Assembly (NCBI GenBank): GCA_013396655.1
Contig: WBMV01001238.1
Coordinates: forward strand, 33,290 to 97,289
Length of the DNA stretch: 64,000 bases
Reading direction: 5' to 3'
DNA from: Campylorhamphus procurvoides
Taxonomy: Eukaryota; Chordata; Aves; Passeriformes; Dendrocolaptidae
Below the pieces are notes generated by a model. The model was not told the origin of the DNA, searched no databases, and worked only from the letters and a program-made list of their open reading frames with translations. Shown one piece after another: positions 18,656 to 32,640 of this stretch (positions are counted from its first letter, which is position 1; each line of letters starts with the position of its first letter). Made by a program: the position numbers and the translations under genes.

Positions 18656-21600
18656 TTTCTGCTTTTGATTCCACATAGTCCTGAAGGAACATATTGTGAG
18701 CATATTTCTTTCCCCCTTGCATTGCTATCTCATTTGAACTCTAGAATTCCTTTGTACTAAATATCAGCCTTTTTGATGCTGGCTGTGCAAGGTCAAACAG
18801 ATAAGCACTAAGCTGGGAGGAGGATGTCATGGCAGACAAGAATGTAAACTGTTCATCCTGCTGTTCTGTAAGTCTTAGATTTCCCTTTTTACTTTGCATG
18901 TTTTGTTCCACAGACTAGTGTGGGGGAAGAGAGGGAGACAGGCCTTACATGGTTGTAATCTAGATCCTGCATCCCACAAGTGACCGTGCAACTCTCCAAG
19001 TTCACAGGCAGTGCCAAGAATGGTTGCCTACTAGAGTTTTGCAGGTTCTCCTACCATTTTTTCTCTCTCAGACAGAAGTTGTTTTTCAAGTTCCCTGGAA
19101 AGGTAAATAAGGTTCTACAGCCAATGATCCTAGCTGAGCTCATGGGTCAGACACAATCCGTCACCACCCCACCCCCTTTCTGTAACCCTGATTGGGCTCC
19201 CAGACTTGGGCAAATCCATCAGTGGCTCCCAGTGATGACATACATTCCTGTTGGTGATTACTGATATGAGCAGCCACAGCAGGAGATGCTGGATTTGGGC
19301 AAAGAGAAGAAATAGGTAATTTCTTTTCCTTTGCATAGTTGAAGTTATTCAAGCATTGGGTGCTTTAATTTGCTAATTCCTGTTTCAGTTGCTTACATCA
19401 CAGTATAACTCTAAAATGTACTTGTCTTAGTTTTGAAACTGTTTGTCTCATGTTAATGAGGGTAGAGCAGCAGACACCAGCCTGTGGGCCTAAAAGAAAA
19501 GTTACATCCTGTGAACATCTGTATTAATCCAGGGGGAAAGGTGAGTTTGGAGATGATCCCTTCACATCTAAGATTGCCCTGTGGTCTAGCCACACACAGC
19601 CCTTCTCTGACACCTCAAAGCCAGGGCTTGGGGCAGGACATCAACAACAGTGAGCAGCACTGTAGCCTTGTGCAGCAGCAGTTAATCACCATAGCCTTTG
19701 TTCTAGGTCGATGATAATTTAGAAGGCTACAACCCACTGCTCCTCCCTGGCTGCTGCAGGTCACAGGAGTGATGGGAGACGTTGGCTGCCTATTGTAGCC
19801 TCCAATTGAACATTGTGTTTCTGAGCCACAAGGACTGTGATTAAATCTCTACTCTGAGCAGCGTTCTGAGGCCATACTAGTATCTAATTACATTCTCCAT
19901 TTCTGGCAGGTGAGGAAATGAAAAACTGCCTGTGACACTGCCTGTGGTAAAAGGGAGGGAATAGGAGAGTGATGCCTTCAAAACATCAGCTTCAGGTGCT
20001 TCCCTTGACCTTGGATGTCCTTTTCTGTCAGCACCTGCAGCTGGGATGGGTGTTCATCCTGGAGCGATGATGTTCCTTCCCCCTGCTCTTGTTGTCTTGG
20101 TGGAGGTGGTGAGTTTGCAGGAGCTGCAGTTGCCTGTGGCCAGGCTGTTTCCAGGCAGCTGCAAGCAGCAAGGTTGTGCTGTGGTGGCACAGAGAAGGAG
20201 CTGTACAGTGAAGGTCTTGGCAACTTGAGGTTCTCTAAGACACATCTGACTGTAGGAGACCCCTGATTGCACAGACCTGCCTGTGCTAGAAGGCTGGAGG
20301 AAGGACTCTCCTGGGGAATTGTTCCTCTGGGTGTGGTTGGCTGCCTTCATAGGGTAGGTATATCTTCCACCCCTGGTGACTGGTTCCAATTTTGTTTTTC
20401 TTTTCTCACATGGCTCCAACTCTTAATTTCCCTGTGCAGCTGCTGCCATTTCTCTATTCCCCAGGGCCAACAGCTGCTCCACAGGCACATTTCTGGTGGC
20501 AGGGAGGCAGATGGTTTCCACCACGGGGCTGTATAAAGGACTGAATCTTGTGACCTGGTGCCATGGGGAAAAAAGTCATTACTAATCCCTACAATACAGC
20601 AGCTCCACCTGCCCAGCAGGATCAATGGCGCCATCTCGGCCCCATTATGTTGACTCTGAATCAGCAAGGAACGCCAAGAAGCTGGGAGGAGAATGCTCCT
20701 CCCTGTGTGGGGTACTGCTGCCTGCCTGTGGGACAGGTCCTCTTTTCCTCCCCCCAGATTTTGGAAGCAGTGGTGAAGCGCTTGGTGGTGCTTAAGCCCA
20801 CAGTCCAGCCCAGACCATATAGGAGGACAGGCAGGGCAGAGACCCTGCTGGGACGTGTGCAGGTTCAGCAGCCCCAGGATCATGGGGTGAGCACTGGAGC
20901 CACACGTACTCCTGGCTGAGGCCAACCAGTTCTTCTTGCAGTTAGAGGTAGGGGTGGATCTTGGAGCCATTTCCAGGGAACAGGTTGGTGCTGGGGAAAG
21001 CAGGGACGCTGCAGCTCCCTCTTTGCCCCCACGTTCACACACGGCTGGGAGTGTAGCATTTAGAAAAGGATCCTCATGAGAACTCACCCATCCATCCCTG
21101 TCCTTCTTGGAAACATGAAGGCTGACAGCTTTTCAGACTATACCATTTAAGGAGTTCCCCAGTTTAGTGAACCTCAGCTGACCTCAGGGTATACTGAGTT
21201 TCCAGCTCAGCAGAGCAGCATTTCAGCTGAAAGCACGCTGCTCAAAACTTCCCTCCTCTCATCTGGGGGAAGGGGAGACTGTGGGAGGGTGGGCAGCAAA
21301 GGTCAGCACACAGGAAAAGAGGTGATGTCAGGTGTTGCCAGATCCCTTCCTAGGACAGATGTTGCAGTCAGACAGGACCAGCTTGAATGCGAAGCAGCTT
21401 CAGCAGCTTCTGGCAGGCCCTGGGTCAAGGGGTATGGGAGGGCACCAGGCCCACAGCACCACTGGGTGCCACAGGGACACAGGAGCATTGCTCCTGCAAT
21501 GCAATGTTTACAAAGGTGAAGAACATTAATAACACACACTGTGCTCCTCCTGTTGTTTCAACAAGACCTAGGTGTGTACAGGACAGCGCATGTGTATATA

Positions 21601-23399
21601 CATGTGCGCACACACGCACCCGCCGCGGCTGGCGTGGGATATCGCTCGGCGCAGGATTATTCCAGCCGAGCAGCAGTCAATACCGACAAATACAGTATAG
21701 GTCCTGTCTTGCCCACAGCAGAGAGGGAGCTGTGGCAGGCTCAAAGCTTTCCTCCCTCTTGTGAAAGACCTGGGGTGTTTTCAGCAGTGTGGGGAGTTCA
21801 GGTCTCAATCGCCTCGGGCCCCAACTGTGCATGGTCTTGCTGCTGCACCAAGCGAGCTGGAAGGGAGCGACTCCCAGCCAGGCGCCATCCTCGCCACCAG
21901 TTCACCCCTCCGTGTTCTGCCCGCTCAGTGTGCTGCAGGAGACAGGGGTTCAGTGTAAGAAGGGAAAAAAAAAAAGAAGAAAAAGAAAAAAAATAGCATG
22001 TGAGATCATATAATTAAAGATGGTATCAGAATGTCTAATTAGGATGACTGAGAGAACTTGGCTGGGAGACGCAGCCAAGAGCTGAGTTAGTGTGTTTGCC
22101 AGTCCAAAGCTCCTTAACAGTAATTAATCCTTAAATGTCCAATTGTTCAGAGTTCAAGGAAACACCTCCTACTACTGTACTTTGTGTTCCTGTTAAGCAA
22201 GGAGACACAGCAGGGCGTGTGCCCTTATTCTGTAAGAGCGACACGCCTAGGGGTGTTGTTAGGAACTAGACCGAAGGTTGAGTATAATTATTAACTACCT
22301 AAGAGTTCCCAGCATTGCACAATTACCCAGGCCGCCTTGCAGCTGTGTGCTCGCCCCATTTGGGTTTTGGTGGTTGGTTTGTTTTCTTTTTTTTTTAGTA
22401 GAAACGCTGAGCTTTACTGGTGCATATGAACAAATTATACTGAAGTGTCATCTGCTCCCCTTCCAGTGTCTGTCGTGCCACTGAGTTGGGATGCAGTGGC
22501 GGAGGGGGATAAGGGCAACATATGTACCTATACACAGACTGTATGGCAGTCAGTGCTCTTGACTGAAACTCAATAGACTTATTTACATCAGTTGCAAATT
22601 TGACCCAGAGATTTTCCCTTTGTTTTGATGCTGTCAGCGGCTCTTGCATTAACATAAAAGCCTTGGATATTTACTCTTGTGGGGGTTTTCATTCTGTTTG
22701 CATTTTTGAGGTGAGCTGTGTTGGGCTTTTTTCCTTTGTTGATATTAAGAGAGGGAAAACCCGGAGGAAAGAAATGTAGTTTTGACATGGTAGATGAATT
22801 GATCTGCTTGTCCTGCTGCAGGTCTTCTGCTATTGTTGGACCCTGGTCCAGGGGGATGGTTGAGAAAGGGTGCTCAGGTGTGGGCAGCTGATGCTGCCCA
22901 CAGGAACCAGGTGGGCTTGAGGAGCAGAGGTGCTGCTGTTTGGTGCCTTGAGGAAAGCCCAGCTCAGCAGCGGCATCACAGCTCACTGGCAGACAGGAGG
23001 GGGTATGTGTCATTTCCTCAGGTGCAGCATCATCTTTTAAGTCGTGTTTCTGTGTTTTTATCCTCTCCTGTCCTTTTTTAATTGACCCCTTCTGGTGGGT
23101 GTGGCGAGGGCCCAGCTGGGAGCTGGCTGGCCAAAGTCGCTTCTGCAGGGGATCATTAACTCGGGCGTCAGCCAAGGCCGTTTAGTGTTTATAAAACGCA
23201 GACAATTAAACACGGTTGCAGCCCTGCAATGCTATAATTGGAAAGCAGACTGTGATGATGTCCACTGAGAGGGACCGGCTCCCCAGCACTGAGGTGGGAT
23301 GGGCAGGCAGGGCTGTGCCATCCTGCCAGCCCAGCCAGACTCCAGTGGGACCACTCCATGCAAACGCCCAGCTGGGAGGGTCCCAGCCCTGCCAAACCT

Positions 23400-23530
23400 A
23401 CATACTATAGATGTGAAAACAAAGGCTAGGGAGCTAAAAAGGGACTTGCCCAAAGTCTGGGCAGGGAAACAGGAAGAAAAGGACTTGACTGAGGCCACCC
23501 AACATCCAGGAGCTGGCTTGGGTGTCTGCC
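23400..23530 (-). repeat. Ancient MIR-like SINE fragment, antisense
   Basis: The block around 23409-23460 (atagatgtgaaaacaaaggc, then gggacttgcccaaagtc) resembles the reverse complement of the MIR/CORE-SINE middle region. It is strongly diverged and recognised from memory of the consensus. Confidence 0.4.
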
Positions 23531-23967
23531 CGGGTCCCCGGGCACAGGCTGCACTGTGCCCCTGCGGGTCCATGGTGGGGATAATAACATTGCTCCTACA
23601 GGCATTCATCAGGACGAGAAGGCCTTCCCCTGCCAGGCTGCCATTTTGGGAGTGTGAAGGGACTGGTATTGTCCTATGGTTGCCACCTGGGGATTTGTAA
23701 ATAGCCATTAACTGAGGCCCGGGCCCCAAGGCAGCTTTGGGGTCGCAGACAGTGGAGAGTGCAGTGGTTTGAGCTCTACCCAGATAATACAGTACTCCTG
23801 CAACCCCAGCTCCACCCTTAGCTGGTGTGGGTACTGCAGTACCAAACGCCATGGATGGTTATTTCCCACTGGTAGCTGAAAGGCCACTGGGAGTTGCACC
23901 AGGCAGCTGTTGAACTCACTTTCCCAGCAGATACATGTCTTCCGAAAGTCTGACAAGTGGAGGAGAT

Positions 23968-24170
23968 GCTGAGTACTGGACTGGGATTGCCATAGCCCTG
24001 CTCCAAGCTCTGCAACTGACTCACTGTTGCACCATGAGCACATCACTTCACCTTTTTGTGACTCAGAATTTTCATCTATCAATTAGGGATTTATGAGGTT
24101 TAATTAAGGTCTGTGAATCCCTTTGAGATCCTTGCTTGAAAGATGCTGTGCAGGCATAAAGTGCTGTATG
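23968..24170 (+). repeat. Ancient MIR-like amniote SINE, sense
   Basis: Blocks occur in the expected order: ctgcaactgactcactgttg (24010-24029), cacatcacttcaccttttt, gtgactcagaattttcatct, and a tail with cctttgagatccttgcttg and ataaagtgctgtatg. This is the layout of MIR-type SINEs present in all amniotes. The 3' part (ctttgagat, aagtgctgtat) is the form I recall from turtle and bird copies. Confidence 0.6.
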
Positions 24171-24262
24171 CAATGAAGAAAACAAGAGAAATTAAATGCT
24201 CCAGACGAGAGAGAAGAGAGGGCAGGTTTCCCACTGCTTGGTCTCCCAATTACATGCTCCGT

Positions 24263-24277
24263 GTTTGCATGGCAACC
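24263..24277. promoter_or_regulatory. RFX (X-box)-like motif
   Basis: GTTTGCATGGCAACC is close to the inverted-repeat X-box (GTTGCCATGGCAAC). The right half-site is intact and the left is imperfect. It lies in intergenic DNA, and binding is only inferred. Confidence 0.3.
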
Positions 24278-27200
24278 TCACTTTAACCTGTGGACAAACG
24301 AACTTGTTCACCCCTTCTTGCAGCAGACAGGCAATGACGTGCAGCACTGTCTTACTCATTGGTTAGCCTTCAGTCATCTTTCCAGAAGTATGAGCAAACA
24401 GGGAAGGGGGAAGGGAGTGAGGGCGGGTAAGGAGTATGAATTCCAGAGAATAGGGAAGTATCAGAAAGCAAGCTAGGATGTGCAAGGGCCTTTATCACTG
24501 CTGTTGAGATCTAGCTCTGCACAGAAACAAACAGGAATAGATTTCATCTGTCCCTAGAGGTACATGCCCCGGAGCAGAAAAGGGTTGATGTGTTACAGCA
24601 GAGAGGAAGCAAGAGAGTCTTCTTATGCAAGGCATCTATTTCAGTGTCAGAGAGGTGGTAGACTCTAGGACTCTGAACTAAGTGTTTGAGCTTAGCTAAA
24701 TGAAAAATTGTTCTGTTTTTTAAGGTAAAGGCCTTGTTTGCTGAAGTCATGGAACACACTCAGTTTGAAGCTTGTGCTTAACCGTAAGCATAAGCTTAAG
24801 GCCTTTATTGAATAGGAACATGCCCATATTTGTTGAGGTGCTTGGTGGAGATGAGGTCTAAGGGGTGGGAGTCTAACAGCAGCTGTGAGATTAGCAGGAC
24901 CGCAAAGGTCCCCAGGAGCCACAGAAAGCAGTAACACATGAACAGCCTTGTTATTCTGTTCATAAGGTCAAGTTGACCTGGGGAGGGATGGGCAGAAAGG
25001 AAGCTCCATCTCCAATCTTTATTTTCTCCTTTGCTTGCTGTACAAACAGCCCTGTGGAAGCTGGCTCCAGTAGGTGTGGTCTGTGTATGCACTCCTGGGT
25101 GTGCCACTTTGTTGTGTTAAGAGGACCATTCCTCACCTAAAAGCAAGTTTCCAGGTTGTCACCGACAGTCACATCAAAACTCATGACTCCTCCCATCCCC
25201 CAACTGCATACCTTCCCTCTTACGTAAGAAAAACAGAGTTGCCTCTTGAGATGAAGTCCAAACTAGTCTCTGATTTGGTATCTGCCTTTGTTCCACACTG
25301 CTCTGGGACCACTCTGCCTGTCCTTCTGAGCTGCCAGGGGAAACAGAGGCATGGTAATTGCTACTGGCTAGAACAACCTCCTGCATTCAGAGTGGTCATC
25401 CTCACTCTCCTCTTTCTATCCTGGAAAAAGCTCACCCAGTCTATCCAGCTTTCCCCAGGGTTTCTTAAGCTTCCTGTTGAGCTAGCTGGTCTGCTCTGAA
25501 CTCCATCTTTGTGAAAGCGCTAGTGCCCCAAATTTGGCACAATGTTTAGCATCAGTGAGCACTCTTTTGGAATAAAGCATAATAATGACCTTCTGTGACA
25601 TACTTATGACACTCCATTAATATATCCCAAAAGAAATGTTTGGTTTTGTTGCAACTACAGCATACTGTTGACTCATTATATGATCCACGCTAATTCCTCT
25701 AGATCCTTTTGTGCAGTACTGCTCGTTAACCAATTATTCTAAGTCAACCATTTGTACACTTAACTTCTCCTTCCCAATCATAGTACTTTGCTGTGTTTTT
25801 ATTGAATTTTATCCAGTTGATTCTCAGCAGCTTTTGCAATTTATTGAGATCACCTGAAATAATAACATGCAGATTAATTGTTAAGAAAATCTTATGCACA
25901 GGTCTATGCCTGCACTCATAGCTGGTTCCAGAGCCCAGCCTTTCCATCTTAAAAACAAAGGCCTCTAGCACTTGATGGCATTCCTGCAATATTCAGCTGA
26001 AATGTCAGGATAAAACCTGGCAGAGCTGTGAATTTTGGAAGGCTCTTTCAGTGGAAATATGGAATAAGAACATCTGATCAGCTGGCAGTGGCTTTTGGTT
26101 TCTGATCATCTAGCATTGGTTTGAATCACTGTTATTTTCTGTATTATTACTGGTTTTCAAAGCATGAAGTCACTGGAAATATGCAAGCTTGAAATTGGCT
26201 TCTGAATGTAAAGAAGAAGATGGAGCTACCGCTGTGTGATGATGCACCTGGACAACCACAGGTCACGTCAAGAACTTCCTCTCCTGAGGTCTGGTGGTAT
26301 ATATTTCCATTGCCATTCCATTTTTTTCCCCACTCAGCCAAAGGGTCAGGATACTCGTCGTGCTCAGGAATGAAAATGTAGGAATTTGGTGTCCTCTGGT
26401 GGCAACTGCGAGAGTTACAGCCGCCAAAAGCAGGCGTGACCCTCCGCACGCAATTTGTCACTCAGGCCAACTAGCCATGTGCTCCAGGCAGAGCACTGAT
26501 AATCCTTTCCACCCTGCACTGTAAATATTTCTAGTCCAGTCTGGCTTCTGTAGTTTCTGTATGCTCACCCCTCCTATTTATTTTATGCCTGTTTACCTGC
26601 TTTCCTTTTTGGGGTGCTGAGCTGTGTGTGACTTGGAGTTTAATATTGACTTGCTGGTATTTGCCTGTCATTCCCCTGTGATTTCTTTGCCTCACAAAAA
26701 GAAATTAGCTTCTTCACACTTAGTGAAGGCTTTATCTGCTTACCCTTGTTTGGTCCCTTAGCAAAATAAGTGTCTGTGTCCAAAGGCCTTTTAACCCAGT
26801 CTTCTAAGCACTGAATCTGATACCCTCAGGCTGGCCTCAATGCGGTTCCACTCAGAACCGATGAGCAAGAAGACACAGAGCACCTGAATAGCCCATGTTT
26901 GACTTTTTTAGCCACAAAACAGGTGAGAGCAGCTCACAGCATTGCATAAATGGTGAACACTATGGTGGGAGGACGTGTTTGGCACAATTTGTGGTGTGTA
27001 ATGTATGTGAAGGGAGCCGAGCCATTTGGTCCTGGCTCCAGGTGCTTCTGCTGGCAATGGACGAAAACTGAGCAACCTCGAGGGCCTTGAACTGTAAAGG
27101 TCTCTAAGAGTTAGGTGAAACAGCAGTCAGAAGGGTCAAACAGCCTCAACCCTTAAGAGGAAAAGCAACTTACCCCCATCTTAACCACTATGCTACCACT

Positions 27201-30200
27201 TGATAGTCTCCTCTTTTTCAAGAGAAGACCAAGAATTAATGGTGCAAAAGGAATATAGCACAGCTGGGGCTGGCTTATTGAGGTCAAAGAGATGCATTTT
27301 CTGACATGTAGAGGCAGGCTGAGAAATGAACTTCTGCGGGGGAGTCAGGTAAACACAGGACTTTTGGGGTGTGCATAGGTGGACTAGCAAGTCTGGGATA
27401 CTGTGGCACCTAGACAGGCTGACCCCACAGAGTCTGTGTGCTGCACCTTCATGTGGGAAGAGCTTCAGAGAGCACAGGAGTGTCAGGAGCTTCCCACATG
27501 GCTGCTGCAATTACAGCGCTGGCTGAAAACAGAGCCCCTTTGTGGCGTAAATACAAACAGCAAAAAGCTGGCAGTGCTTTGGGAATTTCATAGCCTAGTG
27601 AAAAAGAATGGGAGAAAGGGAATACTAGTGTTTTCATTTTACAGAGAACCACAGCGCTTTGAGACTTGGGCTTTAATTCACAGAGGTATTTATTTAGGTG
27701 CCTGAATTCCATGCAAATCTTTGAGAACTAGGTATTTTGGATGTGAACATCAATGAACTCACCCAGAGACTCACAGAAAGGAAGCATGTGTTTTGCCATG
27801 CCTACTGTCAAATGCCATCACTGTCTATCAGAGGCAGGCATACTATTTCCCTTTGCTATCTGCCTTCCTGCCAGCACCGCTCTCTCAAGGCTGTGGTAGC
27901 GCTGGTGAACTCAAGTCTGTGGCTGTAAACAGGGCTCTCCAGAAATGAGCTTTATCTCCTGATCTGATAACCGGGGGGCCAGCCTACAATGAGGCCACAG
28001 GAAGTATCTGGTCCCCAGCTTCTTGCTGCTTATAGACTCAAACTAATCCTCACACTACAGAGAAGTCACAAAAGCGTCTTTAGCAGAGGATCTTTAAGTC
28101 ATGGCTTCTGCTGTTTTCTGGGTGTTCAGAGTCCTCAGCTGCCTCACAACCCTCATCAGGCTTCAGAGCTCCTGCCCCTGTGGAGCAGGGAGGATTTCAG
28201 CCTATGGCATGATCTCCAGCTTGCCTATATCAAAGGCCCAGAAGCTGCTAGAATAGGCAGTGAGGAGCAGTTTCAGCTTTTGCTGCAAAGGATACACCAT
28301 GTTTTTGTGACAGGTGATGGGGAATGAGGGACCTGTGGTAGGTATACGAGCTGCAAAGGCAGGCTGGACACCACCAGCCTCTCAGCAACGCTGAGAACTG
28401 TCTGTGGAGATGGACTTTGTGCTCCACTTTGGTACCAGCCTCGGGTCAGTGGCTAAAGGGCTTTGTGCCCTTACCAAGCAATTAGTCTGTGTGAGAGGTT
28501 GTGCCCTCCTGCAGACCCAAGGAAGAGATGTTGAGTTGGTTTGGAGGTTTCATTGTGATGTTTCTGCCTTCAGCTACTGCTAGGTGTTTGCAGGAGACTG
28601 CTGCTTCATCGCTCATCCTGGGTATCACTGCGGCCGTGACCTTGCTTATTTACTTATCACCACAGCTCAGGTTTCCATAGCAGCTCTGCCCATCCCAAAT
28701 ATCCAGGTGAAGACCCCAGTGCTCCAGCTGTGTGCTGAGCTCAGGAAAATTTAAAGCATTTTTGAGGCTTGTGTTTGCACTTGTTTCTATAGTCATTTTT
28801 AAAGCCATTTCAGAAACCATTTAGATTATCTTCGCCTGCGAATCCAGAAGTTTGGGTGCTTTTAAGGAGGGCACCAAGTGTTACAATGCCTTTTGCCCAC
28901 TTCCAGTAATCTGACCGTACACAGAGCAGCGCTTTCCAGCCCCATATTAACCTTTGGGTTCCTCTTTTCCCCGGAGGATTTGCGCTCTCTCCAGCAGGTG
29001 GTAGCAGCCTCCTTCAAGCGGCGCAGCTCTCCCTCCCTCTTCCCCGGGATTGCTGCCCGGTGATCCACGTCCCTGGCTGCCCTTGGCCTCGCTTCATCTC
29101 CTCACTCTCTTCTGCACGCCCCAACCCTCCCGTGGAGGGGGACCTGCTGTTTGTGTCCAGAGTCTGCACGACATTTACCAGCAGCGTGAATCACAACAGC
29201 AGGGGGGGATAGCCCAGCATCGCAAGGACACAAGGGATGTCTTGATGCTGTTGTGTATGAGTTACTCGTACCGTTTTCGCAGCGCTGCCACGTTCTACCC
29301 ATTACGGAGTGGTGTCTCATAGATGGAACAACTCAGGAACATACATCCTAAACACAAAATTCAAGATCTAGGGCCTCGTCTAAGATTAGCTGAAGCATTG
29401 ACAAGTCACAGACAGGCTGTACCTTCAAAGAAGTGTTTCCACAAGAAGTCCTCTGCTACACCAGTGTAATGTGATAGATTTGTGAATGCAATTGCATCCT
29501 CTGATATATGGCCTCAGCTTGTTAGCAGCTGAGTGAGCTACTTCCCTAACTTATTCAATAAAAGGTTGTGATTATGTTGACAAACATCTTGAATTTAATT
29601 AGGAGTAGTTGAGTGCTGTGGGCTTTTTCATCTGTTTGTTTTTATAGTTTGGGTTTTTTTTCTTTTAATATGCAGCCATACCTCCATTATCTGTGTTTTA
29701 AAACACTGGTCCTATAGTTGAGGAGCCAGATAGATTGAAAGAGTTTCTGGGTTTCAATATTCTATATAGGTAGAAGGAATGCAGGAAAGAGCCCTGTTTA
29801 ACTGAGCAGATAAGGAAAAACTTAAAGACAAGGCAGAAAAATTCTGTGGCTTTCCCAGCTATAGCTCCCATACCAGCATGAAAGGTGAAGATTTGGTATA
29901 TTAGAAGCCACCTAAAAATTTAGCAAGGGGCCAAGGAGTTTGGCTAATACGTTTTAGCACATGTTTGAGTATGTGTTTGGGTGTTGTTTACTTTAAAATT
30001 CTGACTGGGACTTTACTTTTGGTTTTGTTGTGTTTTGCACTCTTGGGTGTAGACCTGTGAAACAGGTCCTTTGCTCAAGAACATGCCAAGGCACAAAACT
30101 TCTGCTCTTCACCACCAACTCTACACAAAGCATTTCTGTGCCAGTTGTGTTCTGAGCCCTCTCCACCCCGAGCAGCTGACAAGAAGACTCACACAATTCA

Positions 30201-32357
30201 GGCAGGGTTTGCTATGAGAGCCATCTAGCTCCTTGTCCCACCTGAGCTGCAGTAGGCTCTTCAGGGAAGACACAAGATGTTCTGTGTTGATCTCTAGGTA
30301 ATCAGCTACATGGCTGCAGTTCCTTAGGGTATTCCTAAATATCATCAGCTGGGGGCTGCTTCGTGGCCAGGAAATCTCCATGCCTTCTGTAGCTCCTTCT
30401 AGCTTCACCCTTGCAGTGATGCAAAATCTTTAATTGGTCTCTGACACCTTCTACATCTAATAGAAAATGCTCTCTTCTCCCCTTTGCAAACTTCCTTGAT
30501 CTTTTCTGCCACTTGTTATTTGCTGTTCAAGCTAGGAGCTATTTTGATTCTTGGATGGTGGGAAGGAGTCTTTGCAGGAGATTTACAAGACTCAAAGTTA
30601 ATATGGTTTTACTTCTGGAACATGTCACAGTGTTTAAAGGCTAAACTCTTGCTCTTAGAGCAGTGTTTTATGGCAAATGTATGAATTAATGCTACCTTCC
30701 TTTCCTGGTTTTTCTTTGTGCTCAATGAGGAAGAGACTTTCTGGGATTTTAAACACTTCCAGCACTTGAAGAAGCTTGTTTCTCAGACTTGTCAATAACA
30801 AGATCTTTCCTTTGAGGAGTGAAGCAACCATAAACTCTTGTATAGAATGACAAAACCTACTAAAGGTAACTCCCATCCATGCTGAGATTGTGCAATGCCA
30901 CCTTAACTGAGAGGTGATAATGGCCCTGACCAGCCTCACCTGGGGCATCCCTCATCCTTCCTGCCCATGTGCCCAAGAGCTCAATTGCAGCTGAACCCAG
31001 GCAGGGGAGCTGCTGTCTGGTGTGGTGCTGTACCTTGACAGTGAATAAGCTTTTAAATTTTCATTACCTTTCTGGTCAAAATAGCCTGGGTGTCAGACTG
31101 TGTTTCAGATTGTGAGGCCTCCAAGTGGAATGAACTCATCGTTCTCAGACTTGAACATGCTGCCGTGTCTGAGGTGAGCAATCCCTCGTGCTGGTGAGGT
31201 CTCTGGTATGTTTTTGCTGGATTGAGGTTGGAGACTTGGGGTGGAGGAATGCTGTCCCCTCTCTATAAGGATTCCTCCTTGCATGTTGCTCTGAACAATA
31301 ACTGTTCATGTTTAGAATTAATGTAGTGTTCCTGATTTTTGAAAGGTGAAACAAGCAGAAGATTTACTTTCACTATGTATGTACCTTCAAAGAATGTCAA
31401 ATTTCTGTTGTTTCACAACAGAGAGTCAAAATAAAAACTTTTATAAACGATGGGATAGACTGCCTGAGTTGGGTGTGTTAGTGGCTTATTTAAGCATTTA
31501 AATCTGTTTACTTAAGCAGACTCCCATTATTCAAGTAGTAGCTCTGTCTTGGTGTCAATGGACTCAGAAGAGGCCAAAGGTCCCGCTGCTGTTTTGTGAG
31601 AACAGCAGGCTGCTCTTAAGAGGTTTGATCCTGACACTGCAATTGAGGCATAGTTCAGTCTCACTGGGGAGTGTTGTATCACACTCTAGCTGCGATTTCT
31701 GCACACTCTGACTCTGCAACAGTGACCTACTGGGATAGCCTCATAGCAAGGGGTTTGGAGACCTGTGCAGAATGAGGGCAGACTTACTGATCCTACTTGT
31801 CAGCCAGTGTACTGTCTCTGCAAATACCAGTGAGGCATAACCCACTGAGGGAAAACTGGCTGGCAGGGGAACTACCTACATCCCACGGGCTGAAGCTGTA
31901 GGGGTGGTCTTAACCTGCTGCCAGGATTGGTGGTACTCAAGGGCTTGTGCTATTTTCCTCAGTGCCCCTCTGCTTCTTCTACCGCTATCAGGGAACTTTA
32001 TGGTCTGAGGTGAGACATCCCTTATACTGTCTTACTTTAGGGCAGGGTTTCACAGAACACCCCTCTGGCAGCTGAGCTTAGGCTCTTGGAGTTTCAGTGA
32101 GTTGGTGGTTCTGGAGTTAGCGGAAGAGAGACAGGCACAGCATGAGTCCACTTGAAGGTAAGAAAGGAGCAGAGCTAGGGGAGGAGGCAAAACAAAGAGC
32201 ACAACCCTCCTCTTAGGGTGGGTATGGGCTGTTACATAGCATTCGGTTGCCCTTGTTACCTCAAGAGCAGAGGCTCCTTCCCTGCCTGGTAGAGGTGGGT
32301 TAATGCCAAATTAATGTGTTATGTATTGCCTGGAAGAGCCTTGACCCTGCTGGAAGC

Positions 32358-32364
32358 TGACTCA
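32358..32364. promoter_or_regulatory. AP-1 consensus site upstream of PLB1
   Basis: TGACTCA lies about 185 bp upstream of the PLB1 TATA box. Such 7-mers occur about every 8 kb by chance, so function is uncertain. The site is worth noting because the neighbouring gene, FOSL2, encodes an AP-1 subunit. Confidence 0.35.
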
Positions 32365-32546
32365 TGAGATCTTGGTCCTTAGATTTGCTGAGAGTTCCCC
32401 TGCAAAATGGCAGCAGTCTCTGAACAAGTGAGGGAAGCTGTGCTACTTCTTTGACCTGGGATGGGCAATGAAATGTCATTGTCACTTTGTTTTCCAAAGG
32501 TAAAGGCTAATAAGTTTTATGGCTGCTGAGTTATCAACTTTTAAGG

Positions 32547-32552
32547 TATAAA
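32547..32552 (+). promoter_or_regulatory. PLB1: PLB1 TATA box
   Basis: TATAAA sits in taaggtataaagga, 94 nt upstream of the proposed ATG, which predicts transcription start near 32575-32585 and a 5' leader of about 60 nt. Just upstream, at 32495-32540, are a ttttatggc CDX-like motif and a gttatc GATA-like motif, plausible for an intestinal gene. These factor assignments are inference. Confidence 0.55.
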
Positions 32553-32640
32553 GGAGGAAAAAAGAAGATAATTTCTTTCTTCAAGCTTTAACATCTAACC
32601 CTCAGCACTCCAGGATTATCAATTTGTACAGGTGTTTACC

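Larger units (their letters stand above)
15320..32540. other. FOSL2-PLB1 intergenic region, no supported gene
   Basis: About 17 kb without a convincing exon series. It holds pyrimidine runs (about 15841-15875 and 16203-16246), a CR1 tail (about 18290-18655), MIR-like copies (about 23400-23530 and 23968-24170), a purine-rich tract (about 21960-21995) and an AT-rich block with several TAATTA motifs (about 22005-22285). The longest open frames (246 codons on the minus strand, 20347-21087; about 200 codons near 22.6-23.8 kb) lie in GC-richer DNA and have low-complexity, unfamiliar translations. Enhancers or a lncRNA are possible but not shown. Confidence 0.7.

Noticed and set aside
20347..21087. 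246-codon open frame on the minus strand in the intergenic region, the longest non-exonic frame
   Set aside because: The translation is rich in Ser/Pro/Trp/His without any domain, signal or coiled coil I recognise. Competing frames occur on the other strand, and GC-richer DNA makes long chance frames likely. No promoter or splice context supports it.
22588..23852. Two overlapping minus-strand open frames of about 195 and 206 codons
   Set aside because: No recognisable protein features. The second overlaps a probable MIR-like repeat around 23400-23530, so these are best explained as chance.
27630..27800. Possible MIR-like SINE in the intergenic region
   Set aside because: Only isolated words (cattttacagag, gaactcacccagagactcac) fit and their spacing is off by about 90 bp. 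Not strong enough to list.
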